From Bacteroidales bacterium UBA3290 (GTDB lineage Bacteria > Bacteroidota > Bacteroidia > Bacteroidales > UBA932), in contig DETK01000033.1 of the NCBI GenBank assembly GCA_002361615.1, positions 167,982-231,981 of the forward strand: DNA of 64,000 nucleotides, written 5' to 3'. Shown here piece by piece: positions 8,227-16,375 of the stretch. The notes below the pieces were generated by a model, which searched no databases, had not been told where the DNA came from, and worked only from the letters and a program-made list of their open reading frames with translations. Numbering within the stretch: the first letter of the stretch is position 1; each line of letters starts with the position of its first letter. A program made the translations under genes and the position numbers.

Positions 8227-9477
8227 TTACAGGTTTCTTCTGAGCAGGTCGAGCGCGTAGGAAGCGAAGCGCTCGATGTTGACGGCGCGGGAGGAGGCGA
8301 AATGGACGCATTGGGTGGCCACCTGCACGCTGCCGTCTGATAGCTTCCTGGCTGCAGCCAGCCAGGCAGTGCCGACCGGTTTTTCAGGGGATCCGCCGCC
8401 CGGACCGGCAATGCCGGACGTGGCCACGGCATAGTCGGTGTCGAGCGCGCGAAGCACGCCGGCCGCCATCTCGCGGACACAGGGCTCACTGACGGCCCCG
8501 AATTGCGACAGCGTAGCGGGTTTAACGCCCAATATGTTCATTTTTACCTCGTTGGAGTAGGATGTGACGGAGCCTTTGTAGTAGTCGCTGCAGCCGGCAA
8601 CGGAGGTGATCAGTTCGGACAGGTGTCCGCCGGTGCAGGACTCGGCGAGTGCCAGGGTCTTGCCTGCGGCACGCAGCTTGGCGCCGATGACACTTTGCAG
8701 TGTATCTTCGCCCTCTCCGTAGATAGCATCTCCCAGAATTTGCTGAAGTTGCGCAATATAGGGCTTGAAATCCGCTTTCCCGCCGAATTGGGTGAGGCGC
8801 AGGCGGACGCCGACCGTCGGATTGGGAAGATAGGCCAGGTGGATGTTCTCAGGCAGGGCGTCTTCCCAGGATTCGATTTGTTTGGCCAGCGTGGATTCGG
8901 GAATGCCGAAGGTCACGATGGTATGGTGCGTAATCTCTTCCAGGGAGAAGTGCCGGCGAATGTCGGCCATGACGTCGGGAAGCAGGCCGATGGCTTCGAA
9001 AGGAACGCCCGGGAGCGAATAGAGCGCTGATGTGCGGGCTTTTCCCAACTGGTAGAAAGCCATACAGGGCGCCGTTCCCAACTTGTTGGGAATCACGCTG
9101 CAAGCGTCGGGAACCAGGGCTTGTGCGCGGTTGGTATCGATCATGGGGATCCCGCGTGCGCCAAGGATGCGCTTGATATGGGCCATCTGTTCGGCGGATT
9201 CCTTGTAGCCGGAGGATCCGGACAGTTCCCGGAGGGCGTCCTTGGTGATATCGTCTTTCGTGGGACCCAGGCCGCCCGTGACGATGACGATGTCGGTATT
9301 GTCCAGGCATTGACCGAGTTCCTGGATGATCCGGGCGCGGTCGTCACCGATAGAGGTCATGTATTTGACTTGGATGCCCAGCGCATTGAGTTCGCGGGCG
9401 ATGTGGGATGAGTTCGTGTCGACGATCTGGCCGATGAGGATCTCATCGCCAATGGTACAGATCGAAGCTGTTTTCAT
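8227..9477 (-). CDS. cinA: CinA family protein (nicotinamide-nucleotide amidase)
   Basis: Two-domain CinA: an N-terminal MoaB/MoeA-like domain (starts SICTIGDEILIGQIVDTNS, about residues 1-170, with GGLGPTKDD) and a C-terminal NMN-deamidase domain (about 255-416, with LALAESCTGG and TSGIAGPGGG). The deamidase turns NMN into nicotinate mononucleotide in the pyridine nucleotide cycle; the N-terminal domain of some members hydrolyses ADP-ribose. 416 residues, normal length. Its start overlaps the stop of the upstream gene (ATGA at 9474-9477), so the two are translationally coupled. Confidence 0.95.
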   Translation of the reverse strand: MKTASICTIGDEILIGQIVDTNSSHIARELNALGIQVKYMTSIGDDRARIIQELGQCLDNTDIVIVTGGLGPTKDDITKDALRELSGSSGYKESAEQMAHIKRILGARGIPMIDTNRAQALVPDACSVIPNKLGTAPCMAFYQLGKARTSALYSLPGVPFEAIGLLPDVMADIRRHFSLEEITHHTIVTFGIPESTLAKQIESWEDALPENIHLAYLPNPTVGVRLRLTQFGGKADFKPYIAQLQQILGDAIYGEGEDTLQSVIGAKLRAAGKTLALAESCTGGHLSELITSVAGCSDYYKGSVTSYSNEVKMNILGVKPATLSQFGAVSEPCVREMAAGVLRALDTDYAVATSGIAGPGGGSPEKPVGTAWLAAARKLSDGSVQVATQCVHFASSRAVNIERFASYALDLLRRNL

Positions 9478-10208
9478 CGCTTTTCCAGATATTTGTTGAT
9501 TCGTTTGATGAGTTTCGGCCCGTAATGGAACGGGGAGTTGCTGACGGCGATCAGGTCGGCGCCCATATCAAGCATCTGGGCTGCCCGCTCGGGGGCGGAA
9601 ATCTCCGCGATGGCGATGACCGGTAGCAGCCCCAGCGTCTTGTCGCGGACCTTCTGCACGAATTCCGCACTGACCATCACTCCGTCGATGCCGCTGCGGA
9701 GCATATAGTCGGCCACCTGGTCGGCATCTTCGTGCGTAAGGTCGGAGAAAAGCTTGAAAATGATGGGTTTGTAGGTATCGTTGTAGCGGCGCAATTCCAG
9801 CAGATGGTCGATGGTTTTAGCTACATTGGTGCCGTGCGAAACGTTGAGCACGATGCCGTCCACAAAGTCGTAGATGAGGGAGAATACCCGTTCGATGTCT
9901 TTCGCGTTGCTCAGATTGGCGAAGATGAGGATGTCTTCCTGACGTTTCTGCAGGTTCTGGATCGTGAACATCACGTCACGGACGGGACCGATTTCAATGA
10001 AACTGGGGGAGTAGCAGGAAATGATATCGGTATATTCGCCACGTTTGTCCACGCCGGCGGCGACGCCGATCGGCCCGGAGAACGTCAAACCCAGCAATTC
10101 CTTCCTGAGTACGGGCGATGTCCTTTTATAAAGGAGCCGGATGACCGGGCGGAGGAAAGGCAGAAACTTGAGCAGCCGGAGCAGCGGTATGTTCTTGACA
10201 GTAGCCAT
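9474..10208 (-). CDS. Dihydroorotate-dehydrogenase-like barrel protein, active site altered
   Basis: Resembles class 1/2 dihydroorotate dehydrogenase (flavin beta/alpha barrel): N-terminal LLGLTFSGPIGVAAGVDKRGE, mid segment IIFKLFSDLT and C-terminal GADLIAVSNSPFHYGPKLIKRI. At 244 residues it is some 60-90 shorter than functional enzymes. The catalytic-base motif, normally N-x-S-[S/C]-P-N-T, reads NVSHGTN, and the usual glycine-rich phosphate-binding GVGGI is AIAEI. I infer it no longer makes orotate; it may keep FMN or a ligand. It is coupled to cinA and follows an HTH regulator. Confidence 0.7.
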   Translation of the reverse strand: MATVKNIPLLRLLKFLPFLRPVIRLLYKRTSPVLRKELLGLTFSGPIGVAAGVDKRGEYTDIISCYSPSFIEIGPVRDVMFTIQNLQKRQEDILIFANLSNAKDIERVFSLIYDFVDGIVLNVSHGTNVAKTIDHLLELRRYNDTYKPIIFKLFSDLTHEDADQVADYMLRSGIDGVMVSAEFVQKVRDKTLGLLPVIAIAEISAPERAAQMLDMGADLIAVSNSPFHYGPKLIKRINKYLEKR

Positions 10209-10227
10209 CTGGCTACAAATTTACGAT

Positions 10228-10680
10228 TTATTTCTCTTCGTAGGTACCGTCGTTGAAAAAGACGATGATCCGGGCGATTTTTTTCACGCTTTTTGACGGT
10301 ACGCCGGGAGAAGGGAGGACGAATTTTGGATTCTCAGCGCGTTGTTCGGGCGGATTTTCTCCTTCAAGTTCTTGATCCTCAGGCTCTAGTGAGGGTTGTA
10401 ACGCTGTATCGGATTCTGCGATTTCTGTAAACAGGTCGGTTTTGTCGCCGATTTCGACCTGAGGACGGTCACTCTTGTAGGGACGGCCCTTGCCGAGGAT
10501 CAGCCACTCGGGATTGACATCGGGGTAGGCGGTCATCATTTTCTCAAGGAATTCAAAACTCGGCTTGTTGCGTCCGGACAACAAGTGGGAGATGCCGGAG
10601 CGCTGGATGCCCATCACCTCTGCGAATCGGGCAGGGGAGAGACCCTCCATCGTGAGAAACTGCTTCAACCGGTCGTGCAT
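10228..10680 (-). CDS. XRE-type helix-turn-helix regulator
   Basis: A 150-residue protein with an N-terminal HTH_3/XRE domain (residues about 1-65; recognition region near MGIQRSGISHLLSGRNKPS) and an acidic, disordered middle (about 85-120) leading to a short C-terminal segment RIIVFFNDGTYEE. Such small Bacteroidales regulators commonly end in this kind of acidic linker. It is the first gene of the minus-strand run with the DHODH-like protein (19-base gap) and cinA. A 6-bp inverted repeat overlaps its own -7 box, which would suit autoregulation. Confidence 0.85.
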   Translation of the reverse strand: MHDRLKQFLTMEGLSPARFAEVMGIQRSGISHLLSGRNKPSFEFLEKMMTAYPDVNPEWLILGKGRPYKSDRPQVEIGDKTDLFTEIAESDTALQPSLEPEDQELEGENPPEQRAENPKFVLPSPGVPSKSVKKIARIIVFFNDGTYEEK

Positions 10681-10690
10681 GACGTGCTTT

Positions 10691-10734
10691 TTTTACGATG
10701 TACAAATGTAAAAAGAATAAAAGAATTTACGAAA
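10691..10734 (-). promoter_or_regulatory. Promoter and candidate operator of the HTH gene
   Basis: Minus strand: -7 box TACATTTG (complement of 10703-10710), 19-base spacer, -33-like TTTCG (complement of 10730-10734). An inverted repeat TTTTAC-N11-GTAAAA (10691-10713), with TGTACA near its centre, overlaps the -7 box and is a candidate autoregulatory operator. Confidence 0.55.
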
Positions 10735-11139
10735 GAAATTGTTGACAAATTTTATAAAACTTAACAATTACAATTGTAACAGAAGCAACGACCAGGGGAA
10801 TAATACAATAATTAACATCTAATTAATTATAATCCAGCTTTAGCTAAATGCAGTAAAATGCTGGGAATAAGCATGATAATTATGATTATAAATAGCTTTT
10901 CGCGTTAAACGGTGGTTTCGGTTTAGGGATTTAACCGAAGTAAAGCTTGATATTGATATATTAAATTACTGGGATACAGACTATTGTATTACTTTATCAA
11001 GATTTCTGTTGTTGCGACTTGTAGCGTTTGTTTGTTCTGGCCCTGGTTTCTCTTAAATAAATAAACGCGGGGCGTCACACTATTGTAAACTTGAAAAGCG
11101 TGTTTGATTTTGTGAACAAATTCGCCGGATAAGAGAAAC
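10735..11139. other. AT-rich intergenic region without a recognised gene
   Basis: About 400 bases that are strikingly AT-rich beside GC-rich neighbours. It lies between divergent transcription units. It holds a perfect 12-bp palindrome TTACAATTGTAA (10768-10779) and a 7-bp stem TTCGGTT/AACCGAA with a 9-base loop (10917-10939). A 69-codon minus frame (10989-11198) runs over the queA promoter and start and has no ribosome binding site or family resemblance, so I do not call it. No DnaA boxes or tRNA seen. Confidence 0.6.
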
Positions 11140-11170
11140 TTGTATTTCCGTTTTCCTTGTTGTAATTTTG
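11140..11170 (+). promoter_or_regulatory. Promoter of queA
   Basis: -33 TTG (11140-11142), 20-base spacer, -7 TAATTTTG (11163-11170). Transcription should begin near 11174, after the upstream ATG at 11172, which is why the next ATG (11190) is taken as the queA start. Confidence 0.7.
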
Positions 11171-11189
11171 CATGCTCAAAAAATGCCCG

Positions 11190-12419
11190 ATGGTTCAAGA
11201 AATCCGCATCGATTCGTACGATTATCCGTTGCCTGACGACCGCATTGCACGCTATCCGCTAGCGCAACGCGATGATTCAAAGCTACTTGTATTCACAAAT
11301 GCGAGTGCAAGAGTGCCTGAGAATCGAAAATTCCGCGATTTGCCCGACTGCCTCCCGGAAAATTCGATGATGGTGTTCAACGAGACGAAGGTCGTTCCTG
11401 CCCGTCTCCTGTTCCGGAAAGAGACCGGCGCCCTGATCGAGATTTTCTGTCTGGAACCTTCGAGACCGGAAGATTATCAGCTTTGTTTCGCATCGACGGC
11501 CACGTGCTGCTGGAAGGCGATCATCGGGAATGTCAAACGCTGGAAAGGCGGCCGCCTACAACTTTATGTCGGCTCGGAAAACCCTGATTCAGCGTTTCTT
11601 AGTGAGATTAATCTGGAAGCTGAACTCCTGGAACGGGGGGAAACGTCCATCGTCTCTTTTTCCTGGAATGGCGGCTACTCCTTCTCCCAGGTGATGGAGC
11701 ATGCCGGACGGATTCCCATCCCTCCCTATTTGAAAAGGGATACCGAAGCGATCGATCTCGAGCGCTACCAGACCTGGTATGCGAAGCGAGAAGGTTCGGT
11801 CGCCGCACCGACCGCCGGCCTGCATTTTACCCAGCGTGAACTGGATGCCATTGATGCAAAGGGGATTACCCGTTTGAATCTCTGCCTGCACGTGGGCGCG
11901 GGTACCTTCCTCCCCGTGAAGAGCGAGACCATCGGCGACCATACGATGCATAGCGAGCCTTTTTCCGTATCGCGCGACTTTCTGGTGACGCTCGCCGCGA
12001 AAGGCGAACGGCCGCTGACGGCCGTCGGAACGACATCGACCCGTTGTCTGGAGTCTTTGTATTTCCTTGGTGTTCATTGTATTGAGAAGGGTGAACCCGG
12101 TTTGGTGGAACAGTGGGAGCCCTATCGTGAAGAGGGATATGGATATACGATGGAGGAAACGCTTCAGGCACTGATAGCCTATATGGACCGTGCCGGCCTT
12201 GCTGAACTGCATTCGCGCACCCGCATCATCATCGTCCCCGGTTATCGTTTCCGGGTCATCGATTACCTGGTAACCAACTTCCATCAGCCCAAGAGCACGT
12301 TGCTGCTGCTGATCAGCGCTTTCGTAGGGGAGGCTTGGCATGACATCTACCGCTTCGCCCTGGAGCACGATTTCCGCTTTTTGAGTTATGGAGATTCGTC
12401 ACTTTTGCAAAAAGTATGA
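11190..12419 (+). CDS. queA: tRNA preQ1(34) S-adenosylmethionine ribosyltransferase-isomerase
   Basis: Cytoplasmic queuosine enzyme that moves the ribosyl group of SAM onto 7-aminomethyl-7-deazaguanine at tRNA position 34 to give epoxyqueuosine. Family motifs: YPLPDDRIARYPLAQRDDSKLL at the N-terminus, FNETKVVPARL, EGSVAAPTAGLHFT, LHVGAGTF, VGTTSTRCLE and NFHQPKSTLLLL. About 409 residues from the chosen start; an in-frame ATG at 11172 adds six residues but lies at or before the predicted transcription start. No other queuosine gene is in the window. The pattern is unambiguous. Confidence 0.95.
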   Translation: MVQEIRIDSYDYPLPDDRIARYPLAQRDDSKLLVFTNASARVPENRKFRDLPDCLPENSMMVFNETKVVPARLLFRKETGALIEIFCLEPSRPEDYQLCFASTATCCWKAIIGNVKRWKGGRLQLYVGSENPDSAFLSEINLEAELLERGETSIVSFSWNGGYSFSQVMEHAGRIPIPPYLKRDTEAIDLERYQTWYAKREGSVAAPTAGLHFTQRELDAIDAKGITRLNLCLHVGAGTFLPVKSETIGDHTMHSEPFSVSRDFLVTLAAKGERPLTAVGTTSTRCLESLYFLGVHCIEKGEPGLVEQWEPYREEGYGYTMEETLQALIAYMDRAGLAELHSRTRIIIVPGYRFRVIDYLVTNFHQPKSTLLLLISAFVGEAWHDIYRFALEHDFRFLSYGDSSLLQKV

Positions 12420-12427
12420 TATATTTG
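12420..12427 (+). promoter_or_regulatory. Possible -7 box upstream of the membrane protein gene
   Basis: TATATTTG immediately after the queA stop, 18 bases before the next ATG. No TTG lies at the usual spacing, so this is a weak call. Confidence 0.4.
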
Positions 12428-12445
12428 TAGAAAAATAGATATACC

Positions 12446-13162
12446 ATGAAAACCATATTCGACATCAACAGCTACCTGATCAATACCCTGGGCTTCTCCT
12501 TCGGGCTCTGGGTCCTGATCGGGGCCATCCTTTTCGCCTTGCTCTGCCTCTGCTTCCTGCTCGCCGTCCGCAACGGACGGGTCAAAGGCGGTCAGATGCT
12601 CAGGGAGGCTTTTTGGATGGCTGTCTGGTATTACGGAATTACGGGTCTGACGGCGGTCACATTCCTGCCCGACAGGGTTAATCCCATCTGGCATCCAGGA
12701 CATCCCTTCCTGGTGTGGGGGATTGCTGCCGCTGTGATTATCGCATTGTTTTTCTGGTACTTCCTGAAACGGAAAAAACGTTTTTCGGACCGCGTCTCGG
12801 CCTATGCCGTCCGGCGCAGCGCCGCTGGCAGCGGTGCGGCCAAGTATTGCTACGCCCTCCTGTTCGGCGGGCAGTTGCTGGCGTTCGTGATCGCCGGCAT
12901 CCGGGTCGGGTGCGGCGACAGCATCGTCCATCTGCTCGTTCCGATGGCCGTGGTTGTCCTGACCCTGCTGCTCTTCTTTTTCACCCAGTGGAAGTTCTGG
13001 CTTGCCATCGGTGCGCTCGTGATTGCCTGCTATGCCGTTCTTGTGCTGCAGAATTCCTTGACATACAGTAATTTTTCCTTCTTCCCGAGTCTGCCGCTCG
13101 TGGTTCTGTATCTCTCTTCGGTCCTGCCGCTGTCTGCCCTTGCTTTCAACAAGTCTAAATGA
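12446..13162 (+). CDS. Polytopic membrane protein of unknown function
   Basis: 238 residues with about six to seven hydrophobic segments (near residues 15-40, 55-75, 88-108, 140-160, 165-185, 190-207 and 213-233) and short basic cytoplasmic loops (for example FLKRKKRFSDR). No recognisable motif. It overlaps the next gene by ATGA (13159-13162), so membrane protein and acyltransferase are probably made together; a link to lipid synthesis is only an inference from that coupling. Confidence 0.75.
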   Translation: MKTIFDINSYLINTLGFSFGLWVLIGAILFALLCLCFLLAVRNGRVKGGQMLREAFWMAVWYYGITGLTAVTFLPDRVNPIWHPGHPFLVWGIAAAVIIALFFWYFLKRKKRFSDRVSAYAVRRSAAGSGAAKYCYALLFGGQLLAFVIAGIRVGCGDSIVHLLVPMAVVVLTLLLFFFTQWKFWLAIGALVIACYAVLVLQNSLTYSNFSFFPSLPLVVLYLSSVLPLSALAFNKSK

Positions 13163-14289
13163 ATCCGGCCATGTATGAGGATATCCGGCCCTACAACGAT
13201 GCTGAGACGGCGGCTGCCCTGAAACGTGCCTCCAACAACCGCCTGATGGAGCAGATCTCGGCTTTTCTCTTTCCGGGGAAAGATCCTGACATCCTGCGCA
13301 ATACACTCAATACCATCCATGGAGTGGACGACTTCCAGACGCGGGTGATGTATCCGGCGGTCCGTTCGATCATCAGCAAGACGACCAATGGCCTTTCGTA
13401 TGACGGTCTGGAGTGGTTCGAAGGTGGACAGACCTATACGATGCTGTCCTCCCACCGCGACATCGTGCTCGATTCGGCTTTCATCCAGTATATCTTCAAG
13501 GGAAACGGGCTGCCGCTCTCCGAAATCGCAGTGGGGGACAACCTGATCTACAATCAGTTCATTGAAGATCTGATGCGTTCCAACCGCATGATCAAGGTGT
13601 CGCGCAGCGTCAGTCCGCGCGAACTTCTGGAAACCTCGATGCAACTGTCTTCCTACATCCGGATGCGGCTCTCCGACGAGCATCCCGCCTCGGTGTGGAT
13701 ATCGCATCGCAACGGCCGTACGAAAGATGGCAACGACACGACCGAACAGGGCCTGCTCAAGATGCTCTCGATGAGCGGAAGCCGCGATTTCCCGGAAAAC
13801 ATGGCGGAACTCCGGCTGATGCCCGTCGCCGTATCCTATGAGATCGAAAGCTGCGGTATTAAAAAGGCTTACGAGATTTATATCAAGCAGATGATGGGCA
13901 ATTACATCAAACGGCCCGGCGAGGATCTCGAAAGCATCATCATGGGCATCATGCAACAGAAGGGGAGGGTGCATGTGGCTTTCTGCAAGCCCATCACCTT
14001 CGAGGAACTGTCGGACTGCGCCGCCCTCGACAAGAACGAACGCTTCCGTTCGCTTGCCCGCATCGTCGACGAGCGGATCCTCGACGGCTATCGGATCTGG
14101 CCTTCCAACATCGTCGCCGCCGAAATGCTGACTGGCCGTACGCCTTCCGACAAATACGAAGCCGCCCAGTTCGAGAAATACCTGAAGGAGGAGATCAATA
14201 CGCTGCCCAAGCACATGGTGGACCGCCGTGTCATCCGGGATATCCTCATCAGGATCTACGCTACGCCCGCGCTCCGCAAGGGATTCTGA
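13159..14289 (+). CDS. PlsB/PlsC-like glycerolipid acyltransferase
   Basis: A 376-residue acyltransferase of the 1-acyl-glycerol-3-phosphate type found in Bacteroidota. The catalytic box appears as SSHRDIVLDS, where the His and Asp are separated by five residues rather than the canonical four, followed by an NRMIKVSRS segment (substrate-binding block) and SVWISHRNGRTKDG (an equivalent of the FPEGTR block). The C-terminal part is helical. It probably acylates lyso-phosphatidate at the inner membrane; acceptor specificity is not evident. Start at 13159 is taken from the ATGA overlap; ATG 13171 is possible. A terminator follows about 45 bases downstream. Confidence 0.75.
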   Translation: MNPAMYEDIRPYNDAETAAALKRASNNRLMEQISAFLFPGKDPDILRNTLNTIHGVDDFQTRVMYPAVRSIISKTTNGLSYDGLEWFEGGQTYTMLSSHRDIVLDSAFIQYIFKGNGLPLSEIAVGDNLIYNQFIEDLMRSNRMIKVSRSVSPRELLETSMQLSSYIRMRLSDEHPASVWISHRNGRTKDGNDTTEQGLLKMLSMSGSRDFPENMAELRLMPVAVSYEIESCGIKKAYEIYIKQMMGNYIKRPGEDLESIIMGIMQQKGRVHVAFCKPITFEELSDCAALDKNERFRSLARIVDERILDGYRIWPSNIVAAEMLTGRTPSDKYEAAQFEKYLKEEINTLPKHMVDRRVIRDILIRIYATPALRKGF

Positions 14290-14332
14290 CCATTTCCGGC
14301 TTTTTTCTCGTCTTTCCTTTTTGGCATCCCGC

Positions 14333-14358
14333 CGGGTGTCAAAAACCCGTTTTTTTTT
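14333..14358 (+). terminator. Rho-independent terminator after the acyltransferase
   Basis: Short GC stem CGGGT/ACCCG (14333-14337 with 14345-14349) followed by a run of nine T. Separates the queA-side genes from the lysine operon. Confidence 0.65.
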
Positions 14359-14360
14359 CT

Positions 14361-14390
14361 TTGTTTTCAGGCTTTATTTGATTAAATTTG
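14361..14390 (+). promoter_or_regulatory. Promoter of the lysine fermentation operon
   Basis: -33 TTG (14361-14363), 19-base spacer, -7 TAAATTTG (14383-14390). The leader to the first ATG is about 50 bases, too short for a cobalamin or lysine riboswitch. Confidence 0.75.
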
Positions 14391-14446
14391 CAAATTAAGC
14401 TAACCCAAGTATCGTAAAGGATAATCGTTATAATTTTTTTAGCAAT

Positions 14447-15097
14447 ATGAAAAAGAATATCACGCTCAAAGAGGCTGTCGCAATGATTAAGGACGGCTCT
14501 ACGGTTATGATTGGCGGCTTCCTGGGAACAGGTGCCCCCAAACAGATTGTCGATGCGCTGGCGGAAAGCGGCGTCAAGGATCTGACCATCATCTGCAATG
14601 ATACGGTCTTTGACGGGAAAGGCTGGAGCAAGCTGATCGAGAATCACCAGGTGAAAGAAATCTATGCTTCCTACATCGGCGGCAGCAAGGCGTCGATCGA
14701 GCAGATGAACACCGGCCAGCTCAAGATGAACCTCGTACCGCAGGGAACCCTTGCGGAGCGCATCCGCGCCAAGGGCGCCGGTCTCGGTGGTATTCTTACC
14801 CCGACCGGCATCGGCACCGTCGTCCAGGAAGGCAAGCAGATCATCAACGTGGATGGCAAGGACTATCTGCTGGAGAAACCGCTGGGCGCTGATTTTGCTT
14901 TGCTGGGCGGCAGCATTGTCGACGAATCGGGCAATGTGTTCTACCGTGGTACGACGAAGAACTTCAACCCCATGATGGCCCAGGCCGCCGAGACCGTGAT
15001 CGTCGAAGCGGAGAAACTGGTCAAGGTAGGGGAGATCGAACCGGAAGCCGTCCATACGCCCGCCCTGTTCGTGGACTACATCTATGTCGAACAATAA
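14447..15097 (+). CDS. atoD: CoA-transferase subunit A (butyryl-CoA:acetoacetate type)
   Basis: Alpha subunit of a family I CoA-transferase, 216 residues: N-terminal KDGSTVMIGGFLGTGAPKQIVDAL, central GTLAERIRAKGAGLGGILTPTGIGT and C-terminal PALFVDYI. In lysine fermenters this enzyme moves CoA from butyryl-CoA to acetoacetate. Its catalytic beta partner is not next door but about 8 kb downstream at 23.3 kb, with the whole lysine pathway between. First gene of a 15-gene operon. Closely related heterodimers act on other short acyl-CoAs, so substrate choice rests on context. Confidence 0.9.
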   Translation: MKKNITLKEAVAMIKDGSTVMIGGFLGTGAPKQIVDALAESGVKDLTIICNDTVFDGKGWSKLIENHQVKEIYASYIGGSKASIEQMNTGQLKMNLVPQGTLAERIRAKGAGLGGILTPTGIGTVVQEGKQIINVDGKDYLLEKPLGADFALLGGSIVDESGNVFYRGTTKNFNPMMAQAAETVIVEAEKLVKVGEIEPEAVHTPALFVDYIYVEQ

Positions 15098-15115
15098 CCT
15101 AAACTTACACCCGAT

Positions 15116-15505
15116 ATGGCAGAGTACAAATCCATGATCCGCGTCCGCATGAGCGCCAAGGACGCGCACTACGGAGGCAACCTCGTAGACGGCGCCCACA
15201 TGCTCCATCTTTTCGGTGACGTGGCCACTGAACTGCTGATCCTCCGTGACGGCGACGAAGGCCTCTTCAAAGCCTATGATATGGTGGAATTCATCGCTCC
15301 GGTCTATGCCGGCGACTTCATCGAAGCAACCGGCGAGATTGTCTCCGAGGGCAATACCTCCCGCAAGATGGTCTTCGAGGCCCGCAAGGTCATCGCCCCG
15401 CGTCCGGATATCTCCGACTCCGCCGCCGACCTGCTCGAAGAGCCGGTCGTGGTCTGCCGCGCCAGCGGTACCTGTGTCACCCCCAAGAAATGCCAGCGCA
15501 AGTAA
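15116..15505 (+). CDS. kal: 3-aminobutyryl-CoA ammonia-lyase
   Basis: Small hotdog-fold enzyme (129 residues) that removes ammonia from L-3-aminobutyryl-CoA to give crotonyl-CoA, the second deamination of the pathway. Seen: an N-terminal segment SMIRVRMSAKDAHYGGNLVDGAH, then FGDVATEL and a central VYAGDFIEATGEI typical of the hotdog helix and sheet. The hotdog fold alone would also suit a thioesterase; position between CoA-transferase and kce, as in known lysine clusters, fixes the call. Its stop overlaps the kce ATG (TAATG). Confidence 0.9.
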   Translation: MAEYKSMIRVRMSAKDAHYGGNLVDGAHMLHLFGDVATELLILRDGDEGLFKAYDMVEFIAPVYAGDFIEATGEIVSEGNTSRKMVFEARKVIAPRPDISDSAADLLEEPVVVCRASGTCVTPKKCQRK

Positions 15506-16335
15506 TGGACAAACTCATCATCACCGCCGCCATCTGCGGCGCGGAAGTCACCAAGGAGCAGAACCCCAACGTTCCGTATACCGTTGAAGAGATCGTCCGC
15601 GAGGCCAAGTCGGCTGTCGATGCCGGCGCCGCCATCGTACACCTGCACGTCCGCTGGGACGACGGCACGCCCACGCAGGACCGTGGCCGTTTCCAAGAGT
15701 GCGAAGAAGCCATCCTGAAGGTGTGCCCCGACGTCATCCTGATTCCCTCGACCGGTGGTGCCGTGGGCATGACGCCCGATGAACGCCTCCAGTCGACCGA
15801 TACGACCCCGCTCCCCGAAATGGCTACCCTGGACTGCGGCACCTGCAACTTCGGTGACGAGATCTTCGACAATACGATGCCGACCATGCGCGCCTTCGGC
15901 AAACGCATGATCGAGCGCGGCATCAAGCCCGAATACGAATGCTTCGAAATGGGCCATCTCGACACCATCCTGACCATGGCCCGCAAAGGCCAGGTACCCG
16001 GCGCCCCGATGCAGTTCAACTTCGTGCTCGGCGTCCCGGGCTGCACGCCCGCCACGGTCGACAATCTCTGCTGGCTGGTGAACAAGATTCCCGCCGGCAG
16101 CACCTGGACCGTTACCGGCGTCGGCCGCAACGCATTCCCGATGGCCGCTGCGGCCATCGCCATGGGCGGCAATGTCCGCGTCGGTTTCGAAGACAACCTC
16201 TATCTGTCGAAAGGCGTTCTGGCCAAGAGCAACGGCGAGCTGGTCGCCAAGGTCGTCCGCCTGGCGAACGAACTCGGCCGCGGCATCGCCACCAGCGCCG
16301 AAGCCCGCGAAATCCTCGGCCTCAAAGCCCGCTAA
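15505..16335 (+). CDS. kce: 3-keto-5-aminohexanoate cleavage enzyme
   Basis: Zinc enzyme of the BKACE (DUF849) family: 3-keto-5-aminohexanoate plus acetyl-CoA gives L-3-aminobutyryl-CoA plus acetoacetate. From the ATG at 15505 the zinc ligands fall at H46 and H48 (VHLHVR) with Glu14 near the substrate site, matching numbering known for characterised Kce; a Glu in GFEDN (about residue 229) would be the third ligand. An earlier in-frame ATG at 15490 would overlap kal by 16 bases and add five residues; the H46/H48 match favours 15505. 276 residues. Confidence 0.93.
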   Translation: MDKLIITAAICGAEVTKEQNPNVPYTVEEIVREAKSAVDAGAAIVHLHVRWDDGTPTQDRGRFQECEEAILKVCPDVILIPSTGGAVGMTPDERLQSTDTTPLPEMATLDCGTCNFGDEIFDNTMPTMRAFGKRMIERGIKPEYECFEMGHLDTILTMARKGQVPGAPMQFNFVLGVPGCTPATVDNLCWLVNKIPAGSTWTVTGVGRNAFPMAAAAIAMGGNVRVGFEDNLYLSKGVLAKSNGELVAKVVRLANELGRGIATSAEAREILGLKAR

Positions 16336-16375
16336 TCGGCAATTAAGAAACAATTCATAAACATTCCTTTATAAT

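Noticed and set aside
11172..11189. Upstream ATG of queA as the start
   Set aside because: It lies two bases after the -7 box, at or before the predicted transcription start; ATG 11190 fits better.
10989..11198. 69-codon minus-strand frame in the AT-rich spacer
   Set aside because: It starts inside queA, spans the queA promoter, lacks a ribosome binding site and resembles no family.
14391..14446. Cobalamin or lysine riboswitch before the lysine operon
   Set aside because: The leader is only about 50 bases and shows no complex fold.
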